Shown here: positions 46,121-58,540 of the stretch, piece by piece
Layout: the number at the start of each line of letters is the position of its first letter
Numbering within the stretch: position 1 is the first letter of the stretch
Origin: Gnetum montanum
Taxonomy: Eukaryota; Streptophyta; Gnetopsida; Gnetales; Gnetaceae
Direction: 5' to 3'
Assembly: GCA_015680685.1 (NCBI GenBank)
Contig: MNCI01024031.1
Location: forward strand, 343,238-407,237
Length of the DNA: 64,000 bases
Notes under the pieces: generated by a model
Databases searched by the model: none
What the model saw: the letters and a program-made list of their open reading frames with translations, nothing else
Told to the model about the DNA's origin: nothing
Made by a program: the position numbers and the translations under genes

Positions 46121-48760
46121 TTCATCATTTCAAGGATTTGTCTTGATCTCACTATCACAAAATACCAGCAATGTTGACTTCATTTCTACTAGTGAAGAAG
46201 GAAACATCACTACATTGATGGATTCCTTGTTAGTTAGAATGTCTTCACTAACAGGGATAGAAGTCAACATCTTGACTAGTGCTCTGCGATGTGTAGTGGA
46301 AGCCATAAACAAGTCATACAAGCTCAAGGTTGTATTCTTCTATTTAAGAGACTGCTTGACTTGTTCCATTGAACTAAGGAAGTTTTTATCATTGGCCATG
46401 TGCTTATCATCCCAATTGTGCTTTACTTTCTCCATGCACCCCAAAATGCATTCTTCAAACTTGGGTTGTTGTGGCTTTTCCTCTTTCTTTCTCTCTTGGC
46501 TTTTGGGGTCCTCCCATGATTTACTTGTTAAAGTAGCCTAGATTGATGAGGTCATGCGCATACATGATATAGGAGTGGGCTTTGGTGAGTCCACATCATT
46601 TTTTTCCTTGGCTTGCTTATCTTCTTTGTTAGTGGGCTTATGCTTAGGCATCTTCCTATGCTTCGTGGAGGATTTTTTGTTGTTGTTTTTTGGCTGTGAG
46701 GAAGAAGTTGTGGAATTAGCCATCATGGGAGGCCATTTTGTTGTTGTAGGGGTTGGTTGGGTTGTGGTTAGTAGGGATAACTTGATTACAAAAGGCTCCC
46801 TAAGAGGCATTTGTCATGGTATCCTTACAACAAAAGGGGATCTTGATCTAGTAGAAGTTGAAGAGTTGCTTTTGTTGTGAGGGGGCACCCAAACCATAAA
46901 TGCTTCCCTTGTAGGTCTCTGATTTTCATTAATGTTAAATGCTAATATAATGTATGATTGGTGATTGACATTCAATGGGTCCTTGTACCCATGCATAAGT
47001 TGGTTTTGGGGTCAAACAAGGTTAGATGCATCAAGAATCAACTCACCCCTATCTATCATCTTTTGTAGGTCATCCTTCAGCATGAGACAAAATTCAGCAT
47101 CATGACTAGACAATTCATGATAGTGGAAGAAGTAATTGAGCTTGAAATACTTAGGTAACTAGGGATCAGCCTTGGTTGTTTGAATGGGATCCTTGACTAT
47201 CTCACATAGGCCTTCATGCTTTTAATGAGTAGCTTCAGACATTTTCTTGTATTGGATCCTCCCATTCTTCAACAATTGATCCAAGAGTTTGGATGGCTTT
47301 AAAGGAAAAGTAGTGTATTTTGTTTTGTCCTCCCACTCAAAGCTAAGCTTAGAAGCAGTCGATGCAATGACCCATAGGTTGATGGCAAGTTGTCATGGTT
47401 TTTAGTAGGGGTCCTAGGTTGGTTGTTCCTTGGCCTCTACTTAGTTGTTTTGGCTTTTATGGCTACCATTGCCAGAACTACATTATTTTTATTACCTCTC
47501 TCCTTGTCTCTCCTCATGTGTTGATTCTTGTATGCCACGTAAGTAGGGCTATGACTAGCTTCCATAGCATCCTCTCTATTTTTGGTTTAGGAGAATGCTA
47601 GACTAAGTGATTGTGGGTCAAGGTAGTACAACTTAGACTTGATAAAATCATTAACTATCCCCTTGAATATAGCCAAAAGGTGGTTTTCAACTATAGGCTA
47701 TGGTATCTCATTTAGCAAACTATTCCATCATTGGATGAACTTTTGTACTAGATCAAGTGATCCCTACTTGACCTTCATTAGCTAGTCAAGTGTGGTGTTG
47801 AGATTCAAGTTGTACTTGAAATAGTTAATGAATTAGGATGTCAAGTCTTTGAGAGAGGATATAGATCCTCTAGGTAAGGCACGATACTAGTCAAGTGCTT
47901 TTCCTATCAAGGACATAGGAAAGATCCTCATTATGATGTGTGTCCATGATTGTAATAGCAAGAACTTAGATTGAAAGGTTATAAGGTGAGCGTTGCGATC
48001 ATCTTCTCCATTGTACTTGCTAACTTAAGGAATAGGGACATGAGGAAGAAGTGTCAAGTATGGGACCATAGGATTGATGGGATCATACTAGTAAAGTCCA
48101 TAATCTTGATGCTTTGAGATGTAGAGGCTTTAAGCCTTTTCAACTGCTCTATCAAGTCTTACATCATTTGGAACATCTAATCCAGGTCCTATAGTACCAC
48201 TATTGGCCATGGGGTTTGCACAAATGGTTGTGGAATTTTTTGGAAGGCTTGTGGCCTTGCTATCAATTGTAGAATGGAGGGGAGAGGTTGCATTATTGTT
48301 GTGGGCAGTGGGCCAAACAAGGAGAAATACATTTGTGTCAATATCTAGGATAGGAATGGAACAAAGGGGGTATGTGATCCCTAGGTTACTTGGAGTCCCA
48401 TGGTGAGCTCCACCTAATTGTTCAATAGGTTGGTTGTGGTGACAACCATTGAAGAAGGTTGTATGAACCATGGCTAGGTGGTAAATAACATAGAGAAGTG
48501 AAGCATGTTTGACTATGAAACCAATTGTGTTTGGTGTGTAGTGATGACTAGTGTGGGACCAAACATGGTCTAGTAGGAAGGAGTGGAGGATGGTGGCATC
48601 TAACCCATGGAGGAGACAAAGGAGGTAGAGGAACGTACTATGGCCTTGGGGGTTGTTTGTTGGAACAACCCACCTAGGATGTTACTCCTCTTCTTCTTGT
48701 TACTCCTCTAAGCTATGCTTCTCATCTTCTTCATCCATCTTAATTAATTGAGATAGGATT
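46121..48760 (-). pseudogene. Element C gag
   Basis: The gag domain at 48030-47640 reads SKYNGEDDRNAHLITFQSKF, FPMSLIGKALDxYRALPRGS, FINYFKYNLNLNTTL and FIQxWNSLLNEIP, standard for Tat gags and closely matched at 61150-61530. Downstream, LNYFFHYHELSSHDAEFC followed by LMLKDDLQKMIDRGEL at about 47145-47060 corresponds to the CxFHxxxGHxTExC zinc-knuckle-like segment of Tat gag, with the first C lost. A K/T/S-rich linker (46810-46540) leads to protease. N-terminal sequence reaches to about 48760. Stops are frequent. Confidence 0.85.
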
Positions 48761-49809
48761 TTATCTGTGAAGGGTATTGATCATAGAGGGAAGGAATGTA
48801 TTCCTTCCCATCTCAGTATATGAGATCATACTCCCTTATGGCTTCTACTTCCACACAAGGATCAACATGCCAACTTGAATTTAAGCACAAATGTAGTTAT
48901 AATGATCTTCATTTATGACTAAAAATTTAGGACTTCATCCCCTAAGTCTCTAGGACTATCTACACTTGACCACATCAGGGTCCTTGGGGTTGTATATCCT
49001 CAGGCCTGTTGGTCAAACCCATTATCAGTGAATGTGAAAGGTAACTTGGTTGACTACTGAAACAACATGGTAACAAAGTGCTAAAAATGGCTAAACAAGG
49101 TCGTAAAGGTTAAATAAAGTTAAAAATCTAATAAGTGGAATTTAAAAATGGTTGAAAAAAGAAAAAATGGCTAAAATGGATTACTTACTATAAATAGTAA
49201 GTGACTGCCAAAGGGGGTATGCTCCTTTACTAAAAATGGAAAATAGGTGGTATTACACTCCACCCACTCCTAGCTTCCTAGCTACATCTATGTTGGGGTG
49301 TAGTGGGAGGAAAATAAAGGGGGTAAGATGGGAGGTTTGATATCTTTCTATTCAATGTTGGTGTGGGGGAAGGGGTTGAAACCCAAAGTGGAAACTTTGA
49401 CTTTCCACCAAAAAATGGCTTTGGAAAGCTACCAATTTTCATAGCAAGGAGAAAAAGCGGGATGAGGATTTGTGTGTTAAATCTACCAATGCTAGTTTTA
49501 TTAGAGAATTTGGTAGCAAAATAAGATACAAAATAGAGAAGAAAATCAATGCTAGCTCTAGAAATTTCACACCAACTATTATAAAAATTTTAAAATTTCA
49601 AACACCTACAACTTCAACACTAGGCTTTGGTTGAAGGGGGTATGGGGGGTAGTGTTGATTTTTGCAAGGATTTTGAAGGTTTTGGTAAAAAAAAATGTAA
49701 ATAAAAAAATTGTAGGTCAACATTGGTAATGGGGCAAATAGGTTTTGACATAGAAATTGGGTGGAAGCCCTACTTCTAGTTAGTTTCTAGAGGAATCATG
49801 GATTCCCAA
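48761..49809 (-). other. Element C leader between 5' LTR and gag
   Basis: A/G-rich repeats (caaggt, aaaatggctaaa) and no supported coding frame. The bases next to the LTR on the minus strand, ttgggaatccatgattcc, occupy the primer-site position, but I could not match them to a tRNA with confidence. Confidence 0.5.
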
Positions 49810-51242
49810 TGACATAGTTTTTAACCTTGGATCTCTAGGGCCTTTGCAGAAAATGAGATCCTTGGTATCTTGAACAGTCCAGCAGATCACCTAGGGACTT
49901 ACAAAATGCAAACAAGGGTAATGCAAATAAAATTCAAAAATGCAAATCTAAGAGAAATTATGCCAAAATATGATAAACAATAAAACTTGCACACAAATAA
50001 AACTGTAATCTTTATTTTAAAAGAATAAAGGGGATACAAAAAATATGTACAAGATTACTTGTAGAAGTAGGGGGAGTTCACTAGAAAGGGGGTTCAGAAT
50101 CTATTGAAGCTTCTACAATCCACTCCATAATCTAAATGTTCCATCACTTCCAATGCTATTGAACCTTCACTATTATCATACTAGATTTGTAGCATTGTTA
50201 ATGCATGTGGTGAAAAATGTGAGGGATTTGGCTTACCATAGTGGACAATGCTAGGAGTTTGGGGTTCCCAAGTGTTCAACATTGACGCCAAAGATATCAC
50301 AAATCTCAAAGAGGGATAAGAAGCTATTGGGGTTCCACGCAAGGGTGCTCTAAGAAGGTACTTTTTTGCTTGGTTGTAAGAGCTCTCGGATGCTAAAAAA
50401 ATGTAGTGTGAAAAGTGCCAAAAAGAGTGGAACTATTTAATGGTGTAAGGGCTTTGGTTTTATAGGTCTTGTGCCACTAATTTATCTATAGATTGGCTAC
50501 AAATTGTTGACAAATGTCTGATAAATTAGCTATAAATTTATGCTATGCTCAGGTGATGAGGGTGTTCAAATCAAGGAGGGTTAACATATATGGTAAGTGT
50601 CATAGCCCCATATCCATTTTGTTCACTAAAAATAGTAAACATGAATTTTATCCATCCATGTTAGCTTTTTCCACCCATGCTAGGCCTTCCAAGTGTAATG
50701 TTGACATGCATGATCCTTGGTAAAGTTGATGCATGTGTTGAAATCTTGGCCATGATGTATCCACATTGGGGGGATGAAGTGTCAACACTAGAGGTGATGT
50801 ATTAATGCTAGGGGTGATGTATCAATGTTGGGGGTTGATGGGCATATCCTACATGCTAAGCATAAATGTTTTCACACTCCTCCATGCTAAGAATAGGTGT
50901 TACCATCTCCCTTCATGTTGGGGGTAGGTGAGTTTTACTCCCATGCAGGTGTCTCTAGCATAGAAAATGCTATACCCCTTCCATAAAAGCCAAAAAATGC
51001 CAATTTTGACATCCAAAAAGGCATTTTAAGCCCCCAAAGCCCAAATATAAACATTATGTAACTTTTTTTACTTGGGGAATGGTGCTTTGATCACCTATGA
51101 GGCATTTTCTAGCCTCAAAGGTATGAAGTATGTGAGATTTCACCTCATGGATTAAAATCTTCACATTTACAATGAAGTTTTCCCTTGGGTTTCATGGGAT
51201 GGGGCTACAAAGGTTACAACATGTAAATTTAGTGGTGTTTCA
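49810..51242 (-). repeat. Element C 5' LTR
   Basis: 1433 bp partner of 23596-25010, TG...CA ends, TATAAAAC on the minus strand at 50457-50464. Confidence 0.92.
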
Positions 51243-52854
51243 ATGGTATGGGACATGGATGATGCTCAGTTAGCTACCTTGGAAGCTCACAAGTGCATGC
51301 AATCCTTATAAGTTCTAAGGAGTTTTCAATCCTAGATGAGACTCAGACCTAGTTAGTCTACGATGCAAATGGAAGTAGGCTTAGGATTATAGTTAACAAG
51401 TTACCTAGGTAATAAGGATTAGTAGAGGTAATTGTGATAGCTTGTATCATGCAATCTAGGTTTCAAGTACTTCTTGCTTGTGCCATAGGACTATTGCAAT
51501 CTTTTCAAGGTTACTTGATAGCATAATCACAAGATACTACCATTGGAGATGAACTAATAATGAGGATGTTTAGGATATCTGATGAGAAGGAGGTTATAGG
51601 TAGGCTAAGAGCCTCTTAAAATTTTTGTTAGCATTAGATAGGATACTTGGAAGTCTTGTGTGATAAGTTTGTGCTTTGTTAATGAATTTAACAATATGAT
51701 TCTAAAAATTTGTTGTAGCTATGATGGCCCAGTCTAGTGATGCCTTGAAGGGGAAAACAAGATGGATCTAACTACTTGTAGAATGTTGACTCTTCTAGAA
51801 TGATAGTGCATGCACATGAAATTGGTACAAGTGCAAGAGGTAGGAAAATGATGTAACTGGTACAACATGATGGCTAAGGATTGAAAGATCTAATTACTAG
51901 AATCTCCTACAATGTTGTAATAGTTTCACACATGCTATATAAAGATCAAGTTTTATTTTCCCATAATCATACCTCCTTATCTCTTTCTTTTTGTTGTATT
52001 TCATGAAATTATTGAAGGAGCATAATTCTCGAGTGTGTTTGCTAGTTTGGATTCTAAGATTAATTAAGAAAATTAACTAGAAAAAAGAACAATAAAGAAA
52101 GGGATAAAAATTAAAATTAAAAGAAATTATTTAAAGGAATTAAGCCCAACTTGTGGGTGTGATAGTTTTAAAGCATAACAAAGTCCTCTTGTTTACCACC
52201 TTTATCAAGATGTGAAAGGGCACATAGACATTGTTACTTCTAACAAATTTGGTCCTAAAAGAATCATGAATTAGTTCAAGAAAAAGGGAGGGGCAAATAT
52301 TCCTAGTGAATAACATTTTGGATGTGGTCAGAAGTGTATTGTAAACCTCGTTCTCTTAGTCTACCTCTAGAATATGCAACCTCGTAGAGTCTTGAACTTT
52401 TCTAGTGCCTACAATATCAACATCTACATCAACAACTCCATTTTTAGCAACCATTTTACCTACATCAATGGCTCTAGTATCTTCATCCATAACAACTCTC
52501 AAATCCCCTATAGTAGTCTAAACATTGGCTTTGGCATGCTAGCATTCATATTTCTCACATTTATGTGTTCATGCATGGAAGGCTAACTCTTTTCTTTAGC
52601 TTTTCTAAAATCCTTCTTCAAGGATCTCTATAGAGTGGGGATATATCAACATATAATTATCATTCTATAGATTAAAATAGTTTGATTAAAACTTGTTGTG
52701 ATTGATCTTAATGATTTTAAAATCATCCTTAATAAGTAGATAGTAAATAGTAGTAGAGATAAATATGAATCTCAAATCATCACATCCATTATTTTTATGA
52801 AAACATATTTTCATCTTTTTAACAACCTCGCTAATGACTTCAATAAGGGAAAGA
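51243..52854. other. Flank between elements C and F, no gene assigned
   Basis: Short plus-strand frames (MDDAQLATLEAHKCM at about 51257) look weakly coding but could not be named. The first 13 bases repeat a sequence at 23489-23501. No LTR ends found. Confidence 0.4.
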
Positions 52855-53596
52855 TGTATGTGAACATTAAACAAGCCAATATAACATCTCTCCAATGATG
52901 GGACCTTTCCCTACAATTTTGGCATGTTTGGGAGTGTTTTGGGACTATTTTGATGAGTTTAGGAGGTTCCAGGGGCTATGGGGACTTTTTGGAGGTTTTT
53001 GGAGGTTCCAAGCCTCAAAATAAACATCTTTCTATTTTGGCCTTGTAGGTGAGACGTTCCAAACACAAGTCAAACATCCCAATTGCATTTTAGATGTCCT
53101 AGCTTAGATGTCACATATGATTTCAAGTCATCCTAGTTGTTAATAGCCACTTTTAGGTGAGACATTGCATTTTCTTTCAAGATGTCTTAGATGGGCACGA
53201 GGAAATTTTCTTCAAGATTTTAAAGATTTAAATTTTAAATTTAAAGAGGAAAGATGAAGAGATAATGAACAAGGATATAAATAGACCTATTGGACCTTCA
53301 TTTTGATTAAGAGAGATTTTAGGGAGAGAGAGATGAGTTTAGAGAAGAGTAGAGAGAGATAGGGTCTTCACTAAGTACCTTAATCATCATCCATGTAAGA
53401 GTGTGTTTTCTTTGATTGAGTGTATGTAAGAATTTGATTGAATATCTTGTCTATCCTTGAAAATTTTTAGTTTCTTTTAGCTGTAGTTTCTCCATTTGAG
53501 TAAGAATAAAGATTTCATCTTCTTTTCTTCTTCAAATTTTTTATTTTATAACATTGAGAAAGCTTGGATTGTGGAATTCAAGGAAGCTCCTCATCA
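52855..53596 (+). repeat. Element F 5' LTR
   Basis: Matches 56132-56853 along its length (gatgggacctttcccta against gatgggatctttcccta; gtgagatgt repeats in both). TATAAATA lies at 53276-53283. It ends ctcctcatca. The exact first base is uncertain by 2-3 bp. Confidence 0.88.
53276..53283 (+). promoter_or_regulatory. TATA box in element F 5' LTR
   Basis: TATAAATA in the context aaggatataaatagacc, conserved at 56533-56540 in the 3' LTR. Confidence 0.65.
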
Positions 53597-53598
53597 AA

Positions 53599-53612
53599 TT
53601 GGTATCAGAGTA
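53599..53612 (+). other. Primer binding site of element F, initiator tRNA-Met type
   Basis: ttggtatcagagta, two bases after the LTR end, matches the plant initiator tRNA-Met site TGGTATCAGAGC except at its end. Confidence 0.85.
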
Positions 53613-53956
53613 GCTTAGAATTGAAGAAAATTTCATTCAAGTGGATAAGTCTCATCTCAATTTCAAAGAATCACTTCAAATTCTTAAGTTTGGTTGAATT
53701 CTCTCTTGCTACTTGTTCTACTCATCCTAGGATTTGAAAATTTCCATTTATTCCCTAAGTTTGTCATATCTTTCAATAACTAGAAGATAATTGTGGGATT
53801 GGACATCCATTATCTTGTAATAGATTGGTTTTGAAGATCTCATGTTCATTTCTCTTAAGATCTAAGTATTTCTTATCTCATTCCTTGAGAAATCTTGAAA
53901 ATTTTACCTTTCCTTGTATAATTTTATGTAAATTTCCCTTTAGATCAATTTCCATC

Positions 53957-54768
53957 ATGCCTCCAAAGAAGATGATAGTTCAAGGTTTGTCAAGGGACAT
54001 TGATGACATGAGAAATGCTTTCAAGCTCATTGTTGAGAAAATCAAAAAGCTTGGAGAGAAAAAAGAACATGCTACTTCACTAAAAGCATCCAAGTAAGGG
54101 TACAATTCATGTAATTTTTCACCAAGACCTTCTTCAAGACATTCCTCAATGCCATCACTTGAAGATGATATTCCTTTTAAAAATGAATACTTTGGAGAAG
54201 GAGAAGCTCAAGATGATGTTTTTCTTCATGCTTTTAATGCTGAAAATACATTTCAAGGATTCAATTTTCCTAATAAAGAGAAAAAGGAACTTTCTTCTAA
54301 GCCTCAATATAAGTAAGGTGAAGGAATTAAAGTTACTCTTGCAAAAGATTTAAATGCTTCAACTATGATGAAAAGGGATATAAACAATGGAAGTGTAATA
54401 AGCCAAAGGTTTTCAAGAGAAAGGAATTGAAAATCTTAGAAAAGAAAGAATCCTCTAATGAAGGTAGAACTTTTATGATTGAAGATGCAATAGAAATTTA
54501 TTCTTGCATTTTTATGGAAAATGTAAATGTTAATCAAGGAAATGAGGAAGAAGATGTAAGGTCTGATGAAGAAGAGATGAATGAGAAAATGATTTTTCAA
54601 TTATGTCTTATTAAGACAAGGAGTACTCATTACTCAAAGGTTTCAAGAAAAGGAACTAACAGTTTCATAAAAGGGACTAAGATATCTTCAAATTCCAAGA
54701 TGGTATATGCTAATGATCAAGGAAAGATCCTACCTCATGAGTCATGGATGGTGAAGGATCAAAGTTAA
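53957..54768 (+). pseudogene. Element F gag-like remnant with broken zinc knuckle
   Basis: ATG at 53957 starts MPPKKMIVQGLSRDIDDMRN with a charged coiled-coil-like helix to 54096. A shifted frame at about 54340-54410 reads CFNYDEKGYKQWKC, where a CCHC knuckle would read CFNCxxKGHxxxxC. The second cysteine and the histidine are both Y now, each one transition away. The frame continues openly from 54427 to 54768 with an acidic stretch (NEEEDVRSDEEEMNEK). A retroelement gag is the best reading; RNA binding must be lost. Confidence 0.65.
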
Positions 54769-55338
54769 AAGAGAGGCCAAGATCAAGGGACGTCTACAAA
54801 AGAATCAAGTGCATCACTAGAAGTCATGATTCTCATAATTTTTGCAATTTTTTTATACCTTTTTTCAAGGGAAAGTAGATTCTAAGTTAAGTTAAGGTTA
54901 TCTCATGGAAGATAGGTGAGTCTTCAAGACAAGGTATATAGAAGAATTATTTCTCTAATGGTGTTTTTGATGCATCTAATGTTAACGCCATGGAGGAGAG
55001 TTTACCATTTGATTTGGTACCTTAAAAATGGGATGAAGAGCTTATTGATGATTTCTTTAAATAGGAAAAGCCATTGAAATTGGGGACTTCTATTTAGGAT
55101 CTTGAATCTTGAATCTTTAATAAGATTGGACAACCACATGTTGAAGATCAAGTCCAACCAAAGATGGAGGGGAGAAGCCATGAAGAGGTAAGTGAGTCTA
55201 AGCTTTACCTTGAAAATGGTAGTAATGTCTCATGTTGAAGCTAGTGTGATGGATGCTAGTTTTTCACTTTAGCTTGGTAGTGGTTTATTTAATTATGATG
55301 AAGAGAATCATGATCATTGTGATGATTTCAATGAAATT

Positions 55339-55719
55339 GTGAGCCATGTTGTAAATGATGAGAGCAATGTGACTTTTTATGTCATTGTTAGTGAGAGGAC
55401 AACTAATAATGATAACTTATTTGATGATTTTGACCATTGCCATTGTCATTGTAGAAATATCATTATTGATGTTGGTGAAGACATTAATAATGATATGATT
55501 TTCCAAAATTTGGAGATATTTTCTATGGATTATGAAAAAAATGAATTTTTCAAATGTGTTGATGACCTTGATTACCTTGCCTATGAAATGGATGAACAAC
55601 ATGAAGACAATCTACATTGTAATGCTAATGGTGAAAGGAAGCTAAGTGGTAGTATTCTAAACACCAATAAGAAGAAGATGAAGAAAAGGAAAAGGATGGA
55701 AGAAGGGAAATTGGTCTAA
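55339..55719 (+). pseudogene. Open stretch of 126 codons in element F, unknown
   Basis: Acidic protein with HCHCHCR near residue 36, DDLDYLAYEMDEQHED and a basic end KKKMKKRKRMEEGKLV. It may be the C-terminal part of the element F product. No domain recognised. It sits directly upstream of the 3' LTR region. Confidence 0.4.
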
Positions 55720-55893
55720 GGAGATCTAATCCTTTTGAATTTTCTTACTATTATTTTGTTGTAGGTCATGGAAGAAACACATTGGATTTGGGGCTCTCAA
55801 AATGGAAGCATGGTGGAGCCTTTGAGGGCAAAGACCATATCAACTCTTCTTTCATGAATTTCTACATTATGGTGTAAGCATAGAAATTATGCT

Positions 55894-55922
55894 AATGTAT
55901 GTATGTGTGTGTATGTTTATAT
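55894..55922. repeat. Short TATG/TGTG microsatellite
   Basis: gtatgtatgtgtgtgtatg, within element F. Confidence 0.7.
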
Positions 55923-56131
55923 GTGTCATGCATACATTATATTGTGCATTTATATGTAATTGTGAAAGAAGTTTTGGATGATAGAGACAAAATGTTGTGA
56001 TCTCTAACCATTCCATGTGTGTTATGCTTTAGTTTATGTGTAAATTGTGGCCTATGTGAGGGGGCAATAGCTATCCCAAGTGTAAAGGTCTCTTATGTGG
56101 GTATCAAGATCCTTTTGAAAGGAAAGCACGC

Positions 56132-56853
56132 TGATGTGGACATCAAAAAAGCCAATATAACATCTCTCAAATGATGGGATCTTTCCCTAGAGTTTTGACA
56201 TGTTTGGGAGTGCTTTGGAATTATTTTGATGAGTTTAGGAGGTTTCAAAGGCTATGGGGACTTTTTCTTAGATTTCAGAGGTTCCAAGCCTTGAAACAAG
56301 CATTTTTGTATTTTGGCCTTGTAGGTGAGATATCCCAACTATAGGTGAGATGTCCTAGCTAAGATGTACAACATGATCTCAAGACATCTCAATTATTAAC
56401 AACCACTTTTGGGTGATATGTCTCATTCTCCTTTAATATGTCCTAGATAGGTATGAGACAATTTCCTTCTAGTTTTTAAATATTTAAATTTTTATTTTAA
56501 AGAGGAAAGATGAGAAGACAAGAGGGAAAGGATATAAATAGACCTCTTGGGCCTTCATTTTGGTCAAGAGAGAGTTTAGGAAGAGAGAGATGAGTTGAGA
56601 GAAGAGTAAAGAGAGATAGGATCTTGGCTAAGTGCCTTGATCATCATTCATGTAAGAATGTGTTTTCTTTGATTGATTATGAGTGAGAATTTGATTGAAT
56701 CTCTTGTCTATCCTTGGGAATTTGGGCTTCCTTTTAGCTATAATTTCTCTATTTGAGTAAGAATAATGCTTTCATTTTATTTTCTTGTTTAAATTTATTA
56801 TTTTATGACATCGAGAGAGCTTGAATTTTAGAATCCATGGGATCTCCTCATCA
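56132..56853 (+). repeat. Element F 3' LTR
   Basis: Begins tgatgtggacatc after the purine tract ttgaaaggaaagcacgc and ends ctcctcatca. TATAAATA at 56533-56540. Confidence 0.88.
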
Positions 56854-56857
56854 AATA

Positions 56858-57953
56858 TGATAGGTAAAAATAACCTAAAAAGAAGATATATTATAGCTTT
56901 TGAACATTTGGATATCTTGCACTTAGATTGGATTATGTGCATAGATGAGAATAATAAACGTTGGAGGGTGTCCTAATACAATGTAGAGTTATTTTTATTG
57001 GTGGAGTTATCTACATGTAATAATTTGTGGGTATTTGAAAAGCCTATAATATCATAGCACAACCTATGATGTTGTAGATGTAATGTAGTGGTTCCTAGTT
57101 ATGCCTATAAATAAAAGCCTATTATTGTATCATAGTAACATTATAGTCCATTCCTTATCTAAACTATTGTAGCTTCATTTCTCTAAGTTATAGTTAGTTT
57201 TGAGTGCTTGTAGTATGGTTTCTAATACTTATAAGACATCTTTATTCAAGTAAAGTATACTCAGATACACTTCATAATTAACAATAAAGAGTAAGATTAT
57301 TCATAATCATTATGGCATTTCACATAGATTAGGTTTACTTTTTATTTGTCTTTTACATTTATAATGTCAATTACATTTCCTATGTCATTTATGTTTTCAT
57401 TGTTTATTAAATTTGATAGAATAAGTATGATTGATTTCAAGCATAAAAGTATAATAGTTTACTAACCCAAGAGCAACTTTTCTTGATTTTCTTAGTAGCA
57501 AGTCACTTGGTAATCCTAGTGATGGTTATGCTATCCCAAGCATGTACAACAAATTAAGACTAGATACTTATTATTGTTAGGTTATTTTAGTATTTCATTT
57601 CCATTATTTTTAGTTCATAGATTCTATACTTATTTTTTCATGTTTTACTTTAGTACTTTATCTATCAATGAACATCAATGTATCATATGCCTTATTAAGA
57701 GTTAAATCATATGACTTGACCTTCACTAAATCTAGTAAGAAGATAATGATCATAAAATTAACATCAACTAGCTAGTGTACAATATTATCCTATCCATGGA
57801 TTATGATCTCATGGCATACGTATACTTGAGACTTTTATGGTACAAAATTATTCCATCTATAGATTATGATCTAGTTGTATACTTATACTTGTGACTTTTA
57901 TGGTTGGACATTAAGGACTCTTATAGCTCATAATTAATATCATGGACTCTATA
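56858..57953 (+). repeat. LTR of an A/B-family relative
   Basis: Begins tgataggtaaaaataacc five bases after element F and ends near ctcataatta. It has TATAAATA at 57106-57113, the U5 phrase acttggtaatcctag and the closing ttatggttggacattaagg, in the same order as the LTRs of element B (33064-33822). It contains a 63-bp tandem duplication. Confidence 0.78.
57777..57902. repeat. 63-bp tandem duplication in U5
   Basis: Units 57777-57839 and 57840-57902 share gtacaa, attatgatct, tatacttg and gacttttatg. A single related copy lies at 61728-61790 in the LTR fragment. Confidence 0.85.
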
Positions 57954-58540
57954 AGGAATATGAGCATGGATCCATAAAAACATAAATAATTCCATTCTTT
58001 ACTTACAATGATAAAAAGTGAAATGATGGACCAAATGTTGAAAACATCAAAACTATTACTATACTAGCCCACAACAAACTTGGGAAATAAGTTTGTGTAT
58101 AGCCATTAAACCAAAAAACATCCAATGGCTGAGAAATTCGAGCATTAAATTATCCAAAACATGCATGGAAATGTCAAACCAACTTATCAAATCCTATCAC
58201 AATAAAATGATCCAAATAAAAAACCTACATAAGGACATCTTACAACTTGATATACATCAAAAAGAAGTAGCAAATATGGAGATTCAAAACTTGGAATTGA
58301 GAATTAAAAAGAAATTATATCTAGATCATATTAAATAAGAATTTCATCTAGTATAAGTGGATATGTATCTATGAATGATCAAAACCTAATTATGATCAAT
58401 GCTATATGGGATAACAAATGACAATGTAAATTACTAAAAATGATAAATATAAAACCTATAGTATGTGATCCTCACAATGTATGGTCCATTTTCCAAACAC
58501 TCATCCATAATTTTAGTTGTGGAAAAAGTAACCTATCTTG
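57954..58540 (+). pseudogene. B-like internal remnant with conserved coding segment
   Basis: 58093-58338 is open (IAIKPKNIQWLRNSSIKL to NLELRIKKK) and aligns with 36260-36450 of element B (ATKPKDSQWLKNENIKLL to DLGIKTKNQ). The shared upstream phrase tagcccacaa and the T-rich DNA after it also match. Element B gag is missing here. The product is K/Q/H-rich and helical, function unknown. Confidence 0.65.

Larger units (their letters stand above)
23596..51242 (-). mobile_element. Element C: Tat-type Ty3/gypsy LTR retrotransposon, 27.6 kb with nested DNA
   Basis: LTRs at 23596-25010 and 49810-51242 bound a minus-strand element with gag, protease, RT, RNase H and integrase in the usual order. RT and gag wording (FSxSYEDMPGLNP, FMDGFSRYN, YIDD, FINFQDLNKAT) are those of the Tat branch. 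Gag-protease (48.5-45.7 kb) and RT-integrase (29.6-26.2 kb) are separated by about 16 kb. This contains element B, an opposite-strand gene remnant and a repeat array. No clean 5-bp target duplication was found at the LTR ends. Confidence 0.88.
52855..56853 (+). mobile_element. Element F: small non-autonomous LTR retrotransposon with gag only
   Basis: LTRs of about 742 bp (52855-53596) and 722 bp (56132-56853) enclose 2.5 kb. The primer site is the initiator tRNA-Met type. The internal part has a gag-like region with a damaged zinc knuckle and acidic open stretches. No protease, RT or integrase motif is seen on either strand. It fits the TR-GAG kind of non-autonomous element. No matching 5-bp duplication could be read at the proposed ends. 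Confidence 0.82.

Noticed and set aside
46092-46880. Plus-strand open stretches of 149 and 108 codons
   Set aside because: They overlap the minus-strand gag-protease of element C, which has named motifs. The plus-strand frames are antisense shadows.
51900-52060. LTR-like sequence with ctatataaag and a T-rich tract
   Set aside because: No matching second copy in the window and no primer site, so not enough support.
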